Shown piece by piece: positions 33,652 to 45,359 of a DNA stretch of 64,000 nucleotides. The stretch is from positions 387,859-451,858 of the forward strand of contig JAQFVV010000506.1 of the NCBI GenBank assembly GCA_028023455.1, read 5' to 3'. This DNA is from Epiperipatus broadwayi (taxonomy: Eukaryota; Onychophora; Udeonychophora; Euonychophora; Peripatidae). Below the pieces are notes generated by a model that was given only the letters and a program-made list of their open reading frames with translations, had not been told where the DNA came from and ran no database searches. How positions within the stretch are numbered: the first letter of the stretch is position 1; each line of letters begins with the position of its first letter. A program made the translations under genes and the position numbers.

Positions 33652-34056
33652 ATCACTAAACATCACATGATCATGCGATGTTTAGTGGTTTAACACCAAT
33701 CCTGCCTAATAGGATAGTGGTGGCTATGGTTGTTTAAGAGCCAAAGACACCAAAATGTATGGGTGCTGAATTGAGTTTAGACCTTGAAAATATTATTGTG
33801 TTTTCAATTTCATTCTCATAGTTTTGTAGTAAAGTAGAGTTAAAAAATGGCTGCTGGAGGGTTGCATTAGATCCTAAGATCTAGGTGCAGTGCTCTCAGA
33901 TCCAAGGCTCCTCACTGATGATGGCTACAAGCCAGAAAATAGTCTGGGGATATTGGATGAGTAGGCATTAGATAGGGATTTTATGCACAAGACCTCTGGC
34001 ATCCATTGATTACTCTGTTTGGCACAGGGTGGCACTACTGTATGGAGAATTTTGCC
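33652..34056 (+). mobile_element. 405-bp hammerhead-ribozyme retroposon (family C) with target-site duplication
   Basis: This unit is homologous to the pair at 47.77-48.77 kb: they share CTGCCTAATAGGATAGTG, CACCAAAATGTA, AGATCTAGGTGCAGTGCTCT and TGATTACTCTG. It begins with a short palindrome (CACTAAACATCACATG and its complement), a miniature inverted copy of the unit start, and ends at ATTTTGCC. An exact 14-bp direct repeat flanks it. A target-site duplication of this length fits target-primed reverse transcription rather than cut-and-paste transposition. It carries a well-preserved ribozyme at 33,909. No protein is encoded, so a helper is needed. Confidence 0.8.
33909..33950 (+). ncRNA. Hammerhead ribozyme, dispersed family C copy, well preserved
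   Basis: Stem I TCCTCA pairs with TGGGGA (six pairs, one G-T). The box is CTGATGA (33,915-33,921), the commonest natural form. Stem II TGGCT/AGCCA is five perfect pairs around ACA. GAAA is at 33,935-33,938. Stem III is the near-palindrome AATAGT. Cleavage is expected after GTC at 33,944. All core bases are intact. Confidence 0.88.
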
Positions 34057-34070
34057 TATCTTTATATATG
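34057..34070. repeat. Target-site duplication, right copy (HHR retroposon)
   Basis: TATCTTTATATATG, partner of 33,638-33,651. Confidence 0.75.
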
Positions 34071-34794
34071 TTTATTAATGTTTAAAGATTGCAAATAAAC
34101 AATTAGATAATAAGATGTTAATAAAAAGGTTAGGAGTTAGTAAACGATTTTTGATAACAAGAAATATAATTGGTTAAAAAAACTTGACCATGCCTGGAAT
34201 AAATGTTTTACTAACTGTAGCAAGCTACATCCCAAAAAAATAACGGAAAAAATTTGATCTAGCACTCGTCTGTCTAAATGTGAATTATGGAAATAATATA
34301 AAATCAAAAAATTTAATAATATATATAATATATTAATAAGTATGAAGATTTGTAATTTAAGATTTATATGTAAACAATTATTTTAAAAATATATATAACT
34401 TTTGTTTTTTGTTAAAAGATTTTACTTAAAATTAACAAATTATGAGCATGATGAATGAATATATGAAAATGAATAATGAAAAAGTGAAATAATCGGCAAT
34501 AGGTTTGATCAGAGTTTGATATTTATTTAAAATTTATTTTTATAGAACTTTAAAATTGTATAACAATAATAATAAAAAAATATGTAAATAATTATAACGT
34601 AAAAATTTATTTTTTTGGCAATGTATATTGATGATAAATGTGAGATATGCACATATATAACATCCACTGATTGTATTTTTTAAATATTATTTTTATATAT
34701 AATCAACATTAAAGTCAGATGTGAATTCTTTAATTTTTAAAGATTTAAAAATAAAAATTTTGTAACAGATTATGTTATACATAAACATGTTGCG

Positions 34795-34880
<86 letters not shown>

Positions 34881-35985
34881 TATTCTTGCTCAGAAGTTAA
34901 AAATATTGATACATATGTTCATCATTTCTTTACTAATAATATTCTGTATATTACAAAGGATGCTTGATATACAATGAATTATTCAGTGTGTATTTTCTAT
35001 TGGTATAATTATCATTTTCTGGGCTTAATTATTAATAAAAGTACATGGAAAGCGGACACACATATCATTGTTGCTATATACCTGTGATCAGAGGCTAAAT
35101 TGCATCCAGCTATTCACAAAATTGTGATGTAGATGATCCTCATATGCATAATATCATTAACATTTTGAAGAAATCTTTATGAATTATTAATAGATATTAA
35201 ATTATATTATTATTGTTAACATAAAAAATTTATTATTATACAAAATATAAATAATATTTTAAGAAGCTAACATATATAGTTTCAATGCAAGTATAATTCC
35301 TTTCTCAAGATCTAACTTTTGTTGGTACATGTATAAATTGATTAATAATTCAATTGATATTGTGTACATTCATGTTTAAGCGAAGCACTGAGATATTATG
35401 GCAATATAAAGAATCAAAAATCTAAATAAAAAATACTCTCATATAGTGGATAATATAGACTCATACTTGAAAGTAAAACACATCTAAATGTAAAATATAA
35501 ATTTATTATAATAATATAGAGAAAGATAAATTTACCTTGATACAATTTCCTTTTATATTTAAATATGAAGTTTAAAATAAATGTGTTGTAGTACCTATTT
35601 TCAATTTGTTAGTATATTTTGTATATGAGATTTTGTGGTTATGGAATTATATTTTGTATGGTTTGAAGCTGTTTCTAAATATTGTAATATTTGAGGATGA
35701 GATTTGATGGTAGTAAAATATGATAGTTTTGTGTTTCCCCTGATTTAACCAGCATTGAAACATATATACTCATAGTGATGGCTGATGCTGTGGAGGATCA
35801 CTGATAAATTTCATACTATTGTTTAAATAAGTTATATAAATCTGCAGAAATTTATTAGACATTTGGATTAAATATAAAGTTCAGGATATTAATCTGGCAA
35901 TATTATTTGATGAATGGATCAATTACCAATAGTTTATCCTTAGACTTACTATTGAAGCCATTAAAATTAGAAAACACAATCAGCA
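34071..35985. other. AT-rich DNA with one compound microsatellite
   Basis: Apart from the microsatellite at 34,798-34,879 nothing is recognised. The 5' part of PLE 2 may begin somewhere here but no motif was found. Confidence 0.5.
34798..34879. repeat. Compound (TA)n(TG)n microsatellite
   Basis: About 23 TA repeats followed by about 17 TG repeats. Confidence 0.97.
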
Positions 35986-35989
35986 CTAA

Positions 35990-36300
35990 ATTATAACTAT
36001 TACTGAATTAACATATTTAATTTTAAAGAATAACTACTTTGTTTTTGACTCTACATATTATTTACAAAAATCAAGGTACTGTTATAAAAATGACATCAAA
36101 TTATGCCAACATTTTGGCTCAATTGGAGTTCTCTATACTTAAAAATGCTAAGCTTAAATCTCATATTTACTAAGATATATAGATGATATCTTTATGCTTT
36201 GGCTTTAGACTAAAAAGGGACTTCATACTTTCTCAATAAAAATATATAATTTATAATGAATTTTTTAAAAAGTATCCTGTTTTTGATCTTCAAATTATTT
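35990..36300 (+). pseudogene. PLE 2 reverse-transcriptase fragments
   Basis: Frame 1 reads ELTYLILKNNYFVFDSTYYL (36,005-36,064). Another frame reads NYANILAQLEFSILKNAKLK (36,099-36,158), the region after motif B where PLEs have YANIFM. A third reads YLLRYIDDIFMLWL (36,164-36,205), motif C with both catalytic aspartates at 36,182-36,187. Motif B itself is disrupted by frameshifts near 36,075-36,095. Each piece is in the expected order and spacing. Confidence 0.82.
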
Positions 36301-36559
36301 ATAGTAATAAAATTCTTAAAACAAACTGAATGGAAAAGATAATTAGCTCTTTACATATTCATAATAATTACCTAATACTTAAAGTTTAATATTCCCTATG
36401 GTCAATTTTTGAAAATTAAAACAATTTATAGTTGACAAAATTTTTTTCAACATAGCAAGAAAGTGCTATATAATAAATTTATAAATATGAAATATCCAAA
36501 TTGACAGAAAAGAACTTCTCTCTAACAAAAAGAATAATAATTAGAAGTTTTATCAGTAG

Positions 36560-37106
36560 TTCTTACATTTGAATGATGATTTATTACAGAAACATATTAC
36601 ATTTCATAGATTATCTAAAATCAACCTTTCTTAATTTACCTAAAGTTGTATATCACAGAAATAAAACACTTAAGGACAGACTTATAAAAACAAATTTTAT
36701 TCCTAATTTTGTGTCAAAAAAAGCATATTTGTTTTATGTGGAGATAAAAATTGCCTTCTATGTAAACATATTATTGTTACAAATTGTTCGAGTTAATATA
36801 CCATTAATGATTTTAAATGATATAGTCACAATTATGAAATTGTGAAAGTGTAAACTTATTATATTTAATAAAATGTAACAAATGCTTGAACTGTTTTTAC
36901 ATAAATCATAAAATAGTCTATATATTAGAATAACTAACCAAACATTTAAGATTTTGCATAAAAATGACAAATCAGTTTCTAAACACTTTAGTTTAGCAGA
37001 TCATTCAATTGATGATTTAAGAGTAGTCATATTGCAGAATAATTTTTTTCCACAAGAGAGAGAAAAGAGAAAGTTTTTTTATTTACTTTACATACTCTCA
37101 GTATGA
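36560..37106 (+). pseudogene. PLE 2 linker and GIY-YIG endonuclease remnant
   Basis: Segments in order: LNDDLLQKHITFHRLSKINL; YHRNKTLKDRLIKTNFIP, the basic KxLKDRL motif seen before the nuclease; CGDKNCLLCKHIIVTNC (36,737-36,787), a Cys-x-x-Cys-containing linker. A 63-codon open stretch without a start Met (36,915-37,106) then reads SLYIRITNQTFKILHKND, VSKHFSLADHSIDDLRVVIL and QEREKRKFFYLLYILSV. This matches the PLE nuclease from its YIG motif, where Gly has become Arg, through the His-rich centre to the Glu-containing C-terminus. The gap between linker and YIG is eroded. Confidence 0.82.
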
Positions 37107-37132
37107 ATATGAACATAGGCACTGTTATATCC

Positions 37133-37133
<1 letters not shown>

Positions 37134-37169
<36 letters not shown>

Positions 37170-37209
37170 ATATATAATTTATATATTTATATATATATAT
37201 ATATATATA
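37134..37209. repeat. (TA)n tracts with TTGAATAT/ATATTCAA palindrome
   Basis: The first tract (37,137-37,163) is flanked by TTGAATAT and ATATTCAA; a second tract follows at 37,187-37,209. Confidence 0.85.
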
Positions 37210-39505
37210 AATTATACATTAGTATATATATTAGAAATTAATAATGTTAAACATGTTTTATTATTGATATATATAATATGTTTAATATGTGTGCTATTTT
37301 CAATATTGGCTTCTATCTATTATCTCTTTTCATAATTAAATATAAATATTTTTTATGTCATTACTATTTACAAAAAAATAATAATTTGTATGTACACATA
37401 TATTTCTATTAAAATCATTACAAATATAATTAATATCAGGGTCAGGTAAATAAATAAAGTGATTTAAATTCAATACCTTATAGTGTTAAAATTTTTGTAT
37501 TTTAAACTCAAATAACATAATTGGAGTAAAAATGATTGTTTCATAAATATTCAAAGCCACTATTCTTTATGATAAAGACCAATATCTAGAAATTAACATG
37601 GTAATCTAATTGGCATAACAATATATGCTTATTTTTATACTTAATGTCTCTAGACTAGTTATAATAAATATTTTTCAAGCACTATACCTCATGGGATATT
37701 TATCATTATACATATTATACCTTAGTTATGTGTTTAAACACAGATAGTTTAAACTTTTAATATAAAACTGAATAATGAAACCAATAAACCATTGAATGCA
37801 GAGTGAAAGTTATATTTATCTATAAACATGAGTATGCAAACTTACAAATGGTAATTATATTTGTTCTATACAACTCATTATAAATAAAATTGTTTTAATT
37901 TATAGTGTATAGAAAGTGCTTTAAATTATTTTTATCATAAAGAATGCCATAAAGAAAGTCATAAAAAGTCTTAAGAAATTTGCTGCATATGGGTTGCTCC
38001 TACTTTCTCTAGAAAATGATAATAGATTTTTTATTAAAAATATTAATTATATACATGTATACACATGTTAAAATTATATAAAAACTAAACAGAATGTTTT
38101 TTTTTCCAATATGTAAGAAATAAAATTTGTAGAAGAAATATTACAATAACATATATATTATAACAATTTTAACATAAAGATAAATAAAGCTACTTTTGGA
38201 AGTTTATCAAGCAAATCCAATAATGTTAAATTACTTGTTTTGAATTCATAATATTAATAAAATTGATTGCATTTTAACAAACTAATAAATATACCAATAA
38301 AAGATTATATCTGCATGATGAAATATTAAATCATATCTCTTTTACTTATTCAAATCAAATTTAATTAAATGCAACGACGCACACAAAATAAAAATATTGA
38401 AAAATGCATATAAATTGTTAATTATAATAAATTTATATACTTAAAAAAAATTTAGAAATAAAAAAAATATTAATATTAAAAAATATAAAATGAAAACATT
38501 TTTTTAAAAAACTAAACTAATGAAAGTCAAAAAGATGTGAGGCATTAAACAAAACATGCAGCTATAAATATTTTTTTTCAAACTTTATTTAACCCTCATG
38601 ATATATTAAACATCATATGATTATAACTAATATTTATTACAAATAATAAAATGTTTGTTTTAATTCTAAAAATAAGATGAATAGATGGAGTAATGAATGA
38701 TAAGATCATTTTTATCCTGAAAAGTTATCCAGAAAAATGGCTTTATTTACTGGAAAGTATGTATTATGGTTCCAAAAAGTTTTGGAGGCAAGAGTAACTG
38801 TGATAAAAGCAATCAAAACATTTGATCATTGTCAATAGAAAACCAGTACTGATGATGTTCAGGTATGTTTACTATCTAATTGAAATTTATAGTTTAAAAT
38901 GAGTTTTGAAGACATAAAATTTTTATTAGACCAAATGATAATAATGCATTTTAAAAAAATGGATTCAAGATATTAATTTATTGTTAGATGTATCTAATAA
39001 TTATGATCTGGTTACAACTTCACATCAGCTCGGTAAATGTATTCATTTCATGAATTACATCAAGTGTTTGTGTTTTATAAACAGATAAGTAATAACATTT
39101 GTATTTTATTATTTAAGAGATTGCTTAACAGGTACTTTATAACTTAACTTGACAATGCTTATAAAAATGAATTTTTTTTTTTTTTGAATTAGAACTTTAT
39201 TATTTAAAAAACATTTCTGACATGTTATGGCTTTAAAACTATATTCTTCACAAAACATTATCATAAGAGTGACAGATTATTTGATTAGGACAGATGAAAA
39301 ATCTGTAAGCAAAAGTGATTATATTAAATAATAGGTGATGTCTATGTAAATAAAATTTTCTTAGCATATTTAGCAAAATAATAAATGGTGGACAATTTTA
39401 TTCAAGAGCCTGGGAACTTTTCATATTCTTTTAGTCAATATATAAGATTTAATTTATATTTTTATTGGATTAATTATTTTTTAACTATTTAAAATGTAAT
39501 TTACT
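37210..39505. other. AT-rich DNA, nothing recognised
   Basis: No gene or repeat family recognised. Confidence 0.6.
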
Positions 39506-39527
39506 TTGTCTTATTATATATATATAT

Positions 39528-39712
39528 AAACAGTCGACCTTAGTTTAAAATCGAGTTTCATTGTTCTACCATAGCCCATGTTTCATCCTGCTTTTTTTTT
39601 TTTTGTCATATGTATATAAACTATACATATATTTTTGAGAAGCATCTATAAAGGTTAAAAATATAAATTTTAAATAAAAATTCTATAATTATTTTGATAT
39701 TAATGCCACTAG
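39528..39712 (+). repeat. Dispersed repeat R2, copy 1
   Basis: About 180 bp matching 43,646-43,830 in the same orientation, including CCTTAGTTTAAAATCGAGTT, GCCCATGTTTCATC and GAGAAGCATCTATAAAGGTT. No coding capacity. Family unknown. Confidence 0.8.
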
Positions 39713-39745
39713 ATGCAACTCAGATATATACGTATATTAACAGAG

Positions 39746-39747
<2 letters not shown>

Positions 39748-39836
<89 letters not shown>
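39748..39836. repeat. (TA)n microsatellite
   Basis: About 44 TA repeats, the longest tract in the window. Confidence 0.97.
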
Positions 39837-39840
<4 letters not shown>

Positions 39841-40079
39841 GGAGCAAACAAATATTGTAAATAATTTTGTATTTTTTTTCTTTGATTACATCTTATTTAT
39901 TTTGTAATTATTTTTTATTATAAAACTACCTAAAAATTTAAGATGGAAGATGCAATCACTGACTGTGCAAGAATAATTAAAAGAGTGGGGACATTACTTT
40001 GTTTAATGATTAAAAAGGAATTTTTAAATTTAAGTAAAATTTAAAACAAAGCTAATTGATTTAGTTAGCTGTTAACATT

Positions 40080-40560
40080 TTTATCAAATCTATTTCCAAT
40101 CTGGAAATTGATTTGAATTTATTTTTGGACAGTTATCTTGTGATTGCATCTCCAATAACAATATAAAAAAGATTTCTGTAAATTAAAGATTAATTAAGAG
40201 TTAAGAAGGTTAATTAAAAACATTATTTGAATAACTCAAAGTTTGTATAAATAGGGCCAAAAATCTGTTGTGTCAGAGTTGGGTCAATAGTCATTAACTG
40301 ACTTCACGTCTATTTGATTTCTAAAAAGAGGGGCTTAAGCCACCTTCCCCTCTGTCTTTAGCTCAACTTTTCACCATGCAGAGATGTAGCCCCTACTGCT
40401 CAAGTGTGCCCATGCTGTCAAAGAACCACCAAAGCCAAGAGACATGTTAAATCAAAGAATGCCGACTGCCACAGAAGACTCATACCTACTCCATCCCATA
40501 GAGTCATGTGGTAACAAGTCTAAAGCTATTACAATTGTCTTATATGAATCCTAACTCTTT
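40080..40560 (+). repeat. Dispersed repeat R1, copy 2
   Basis: Matches 5,270-5,720 in reverse orientation over its first 70 bp or so. TATAAATAGGGCC at about 40,239 looks like a TATA box. A GC-richer leader at 40,330-40,510 (CCACCTTCCCCTCTG, CTCAAGTGTGCCCATGC) has no open frame. It may be a solo LTR or other promoter-bearing repeat; ends were not resolved. Confidence 0.45.
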
Positions 40561-40926
40561 AAAATTAATGTTTTCTTTATGTTAAACCTCTTTTTAACTC
40601 ACTAATCGGTGAGCATGTTAAACTAATAATCATTTTCTTGGTATCGAATCTCTATAACCTAAACTAATCTTATTATAAAATATTTCATCAAACTCATGTT
40701 TCTAATTTTTTTTATAATTTAGTGCACTATAATTTATTGTAAATGATATTTTTATATTTTTCATTTAATTTTATTTGTAAATGCTAATCAAACTCAGTCT
40801 TACAAACTTCTTCTATATCCTGCTGTGGAATAAAAGAGAGGGGGGGTAATGAGTTCTGATTATTTATCTCTAAATAGTTCGTAAGACTAAGTTTTTCTTT
40901 TAAAATGAATATATGCTTTTTTTAAA

Positions 40927-40946
40927 TATATATATATATATATATA
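40927..40946. repeat. (TA)n microsatellite
   Basis: About ten TA repeats, directly at the tail side of the adjacent SINE. Confidence 0.9.
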
Positions 40947-40949
40947 TTC

Positions 40950-41040
40950 TTATGTGTCATAGTATCAGCTGGGAAGTGAACCCATTAACCTGGGATAACT
41001 GCTTGTAAAGCAGCTGTCGCTGATCTCTCGACCACCAATG
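40950..41040 (-). mobile_element. tRNA-derived SINE head, minus strand, family S1 copy 2
   Basis: Homologous to 23,160-23,246. Read on the minus strand it starts GCATTGGTGGTCGAGAGATC. It has an anticodon-like arm GCTGC/GCAGT with a 7-nt loop TTTACAA, a B box-like GGGTTCACTTCCCA, and ends in TGATACT. The loop position corresponding to the anticodon would be TAC, but with relics this diverged the tRNA of origin cannot be fixed. Both copies lie in the same orientation. Confidence 0.65.
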
Positions 41041-42420
41041 CTTGACAAAAAAAGATCAAAAAAATATATATTTGATCATAAATTTATACAAAATGTATAA
41101 ATACTTTGCAATCTGGGTTGGATATAGGTGTTAAATTTATTAATTTTTTTATTGATCATCATCACCAAAAAGGCTGGTGACTTAAATCTATTTTGTTATT
41201 CGCACTTTTAAGTGCATGAATTTAAATTTTTTTTATATGCTAAACCAAATATTGATTCAAGAAGGGGGAGCAATGCACAGTTCATTAAATATAGCTTTAA
41301 CTGTTGATAAATGATTTTATCTTACATGGGTGATTACTTTAACATATCATTATGTACTTGTTAAACCATTTAAAGCTTTATGTTAATACTTAATTCATAT
41401 TCTTATAAAAGCATTGTTAGCATAGGCCACTCTTCATATTATTAAGCTTTATCTAGGGATGTGCATTAGAATGCCTGAGTCATCTCATCTTCATTTCAGG
41501 TCTAAACAGGGTGATGAATGTCCCTGGCCCATATATATATATATATATATATATACTTATGTAATGAGAGCAATGGATGGGATGGTTCTGGCAAAGTTCA
41601 GCCCATTGCAACTCTGTCCGAGGACCTTTTGTCAACCGATTCCACAAAATGTGGGGTGACATGTCAACTAGACTGTTTTCTTCTGTAATATGAGAAAGCA
41701 CCTCAAAAATAAAATGTTGGATTTGCAAATATTCGGCTATTATGCTAGCCCCACAATTTCTTATAGTTCATTTTTCTTTTAGCCTGTTTGACAAAATAAA
41801 CCATAATGATGTGTAATAATGAAATGTTTTTCTTTTTAAATATTATTCATTGGAGTTTTAAATTCAACTTTCATGAAGCTGCCCTTCTCTTTATTGAAAT
41901 AATCAATTCCCATATAGATAGAGTTTTACAATATTTTCTAGTTAAATGTCAAAAATGTGTAAAATAAAATAAATGTTTTTAGTATAGTTTGATACGAATC
42001 TATCTTTAGTCAATTGTCGTAAATAAAGTATATAAATGAAAATAAACTTATGTATTAAGTGCCAAGGGCATCCTACTAAAATCGTATAATCAGCAAAACT
42101 CTATTGTATCTTAATATATGTTTTTCTTATAAATGTCCACCAAACCACCCAGATAAATATATTTTTCTAACATTGAATAAAATCATATTTTAAATATACA
42201 TTCAGTATTGTAACTGCCACACTAAATTAGTCTTTGTTAAAATAAAAACAATTGTGTCAGGTTTGTTAAATGTTCATAATGAAAACAAAGTTTTAAAGGC
42301 ATGAAGTTGATTATATATATAAAACTCATCTTGAATTTTGCCCAAATAAATATTTATATTTTAAACTTTAATCCAGTTGTTTGATTCTCCTTAATATCAT
42401 TGATTTATGTTTTTTTTCTT
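41041..42420. other. AT-rich DNA with one GC-richer segment
   Basis: A more balanced segment at 41,440-41,760 (CAACTCTGTCCGAGGACC, GTCAACCGATTCCAC) contains a (TA)n tract at 41,531-41,555. It looks like an unrecognised dispersed repeat; no coding support was found. Confidence 0.45.
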
Positions 42421-42429
42421 ATATCTCAG

Positions 42430-42720
42430 GTTCACTCAATCTCATCATCATCATCATCAGCTGAGTTCTCATGCAAAATGATGTAGCACTGTGCCTGGAA
42501 ATATCACCATAGGTGTGGGGAATGGGCAAACAGGTTAGAATTCATGATTGCTCCTGACTTGTGTATCTCAGGCATGATTGGATTTGGGGTACTTTTGCTC
42601 AGATTCTAAGTCTTGTTGGATGGACATACATTTTCAAGTGGTACAGTAGTTTTTTTCCCCGGGTTTGGATGCCCAGTCATGGGGTTATTCGATATTCCCA
42701 TACCCTGCAATACCCTGTAT
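42430..42720 (+). repeat. Dispersed repeat R3, copy 1
   Basis: GAATTCATGATTGCTCCTGA, GTACTTTTGCT and AGATTCTAA are shared with 47,580-47,700 in the same orientation. An ATC/ATG run at about 42,443-42,461 may be part of it. Confidence 0.7.
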
Positions 42721-43645
42721 AGTGTTTAATATATATAGTGTTTTTTTCTTTTTTGAGTAACACTAAATAATGTATATGTGTAAGATTTTTTTTCAAGTTC
42801 TACACCCAATCATTGTAATTTTTTTTTCTCTTAAATTTATACATCCAGTAATATCGTATTTAATGTCATATGTAGATCAAAATGTAATTCATATATGTAA
42901 AAGAAGGATATAATTATTAGCACATTTTCAAAAGTAAGACAATTCTTACAAAATATGTATTTCTTGTACATGAAAATTGAATGACCCAGCTTTTATTTGT
43001 ACATTCTGTGTCACCTTGTTGGCTGGTCCCCTGATATAAATTTGCCAACAAGTGTTTTTTTAAAATAGAGAATTTAATGCATTTGAACCTGGATTGAGTG
43101 GGTGGTACTAGAGAATCGATGTTAATTATGAACAAATTTTGTATATTAATAAGCAAATATGATAAAAGATAATAATGACTATGTAATAATAATAAAACTT
43201 TGAGTCTATTCTAGGTGTGGAAGAGCAACCAAGACAAAATGGAAAATGAAAAATCCAAGTAATACGGTAGCTTTTTTTAAAGTTTTTTGCTTTCCATATT
43301 TATTTGTGAAGAATTAGTTTATAATCAAATGTCAATTAGTGAACCAGATGTTTTTTTCTGCATATATAATGTAGGTGGCAGTTCAGGATAGCATGCAGAT
43401 AAAATAAATTATGGGGAACAACTGAAAGAGTAGGGCAGGAGATAGTTGAAAATGGGGAAAATAAGTTCTGAAACCTTTAGTGCAAAAGAAAAAAAACACT
43501 ATCATAAACAGTTTTTTTTTGTAGATAACATATTAGGTAATTAAGTACTGTTTTGAAAGAAAACTGGTTGTTCTTCAGTCACAAATGGATTCGAAGTAAG
43601 GACATTTTTTATTCATTTTATTTTCTGTCATTTTAAGTGGGGAAG

Positions 43646-43830
43646 TGTGAAACAGTCAACCTTAGTTTAAGATTGAGTTTCACTGCTCTACCACAGCCCA
43701 TGTTTCATTCTGCTTTTTTTTGTCATATGTATATAAACTATATGTATATTTCTGAGAAGCATCTATAAAGGTTACAAATATAAATTTTAAATAAAAATTC
43801 TTTAATTATTTTGATATTAATATATAATAT
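43646..43830 (+). repeat. Dispersed repeat R2, copy 2
   Basis: Partner of 39,528-39,712, same orientation. Confidence 0.8.
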
Positions 43831-45355
43831 TTATAATACACAAACACAAACAAAGACACACAATTTTTTTAAATTTAATAATATCTATATGTGTGTGGAA
43901 ATTTTACTATATCCCTACAATATATATATATATATATATTTGATAAATCATATTTCTAATAGTATTTAAAATAATGGATGAACTAATTAATAATGTTATA
44001 AATAATGAAGTTTATTCTTCTGCTATTTATCAAAGATAATATTTTTATCATTAAGTTGAAATCCAATCTAACTAAATCAAATTACTTTTTGCTAATGAAT
44101 AAAAAATATTCTCCTTTCCTCTTTTTATTTAAAGATAAAATAAAAAAGTGAAAATAGAATGCTTCTAGTACTAAGTAAAGTGAATTTACTGATAATACAA
44201 TATATTTTGCTCTGCTAATAAATTATTATTCATTTTTAAATGGCATAACATTTAGGTTTAACAATTGCATTTTTTTTCTTTGATATTAAATGGTATCCAT
44301 CTAAGAATCAGTAACATATCTTGCCCCAGAAAATAATAAAAGACTGACATTAGATCACATATCATTTTAATTAGAATTAGGTAACCTATATTGCTCATCA
44401 TCAGTGATATATTTTAAACAGCTGCTAAGAAGACTATATATGGATGTATAAGTCATGAATTACAAGTACCAAATAATGTTAGATGAAGCACTATCTCTTA
44501 AAATTAATAATGTTGATTTAAACATTAAGTTAGATGACTCTAATAATGAATAGAAATAAATTTATAATCAAATAAAAAGTCAAATTATTTATTACAGCAA
44601 AGTAATTTTATATCCTTTAATAGTAAATGATGAAAGTGCAACCAAAAGTAAATTTAAGAAAGTGAAGAAAGAGTGATCCCTTCCTTGATTAGGTGATCAT
44701 GAAGATGATACCAGAATTAAATTATATATATTGTCTTTAAACAAAAATGTAATATTGCTCACCATTATAAATTATTAACCAACTCCTTTTCTTAATAATT
44801 TAAGTCAAATATATTTACTGATATGAGTGTTTACATTTATATATTGGTTGTATGATAATATTAGCTTCCATTTCACAAAATATTTGCTAGTATTACATAG
44901 AAATAATGATCATTATATTACTTTTATACAGTTGATAGTGAAGTGGTAAATCTGTAGTACATATTTAACTTCACTGTCTGATGACATTACATACCTTTAA
45001 AGTAGGGTTTGAACCTGTTTATATGTTTATTTGGTCATCTAGGAATGTTAAGCACACATATATACACGTATCACTTCCACCCTGTTTATTCAAAATGGTT
45101 ATGTATAACCAGTTGAATTATTATTTTAGCTTAAGTATATTTTATTTCCAAGCTTGTAAATTCCTTTCACTTAGATAATTGTGTATGTGCATATATGTGT
45201 TATAGATATAAAAATAAATACAATTAATGTAGAGCTAAAGCAAATGTTAGAAAATTCTAGAAAGTATTATTACAATTTAAAAATGTCATTCTCATTTCAA
45301 GTCAAACCAAAAATCATATTTTAAAGTTATTTGCAATTTTAAAAATATGTTTAAA
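43831..45355. other. AT-rich DNA, nothing recognised
   Basis: Short (TA)n at 43,920-43,940; otherwise nothing recognised. Confidence 0.6.
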
Positions 45356-45359
45356 TAAT

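Larger units (their letters stand above)
35990..37106 (+). mobile_element. Second Penelope-like element (PLE 2), different lineage, heavily decayed
   Basis: The order reverse transcriptase, Cys-rich linker, GIY-YIG endonuclease is preserved although the reading frame is shattered. Its motifs differ from PLE 1 at homologous places (YFVFDSTYYLQ and RYIDDIFMLW here; YFVYNGQHYRQVFGTPMGS there), so the two are separate lineages, not copies of one element. Many frameshifts and stops indicate an older insertion. A (TA)n tract begins about 30 bp after the last codon. Confidence 0.82.

Noticed and set aside
36573-36845. 90-codon frame as an independent gene
   Set aside because: Its first half is part of the PLE 2 linker and its second half is an out-of-frame reading of the Cys-rich linker.
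42443-42461. ATC-rich run as the 3' tail of another RTE LINE
   Set aside because: No reverse-transcriptase sequence follows it; it fits repeat R3 instead.
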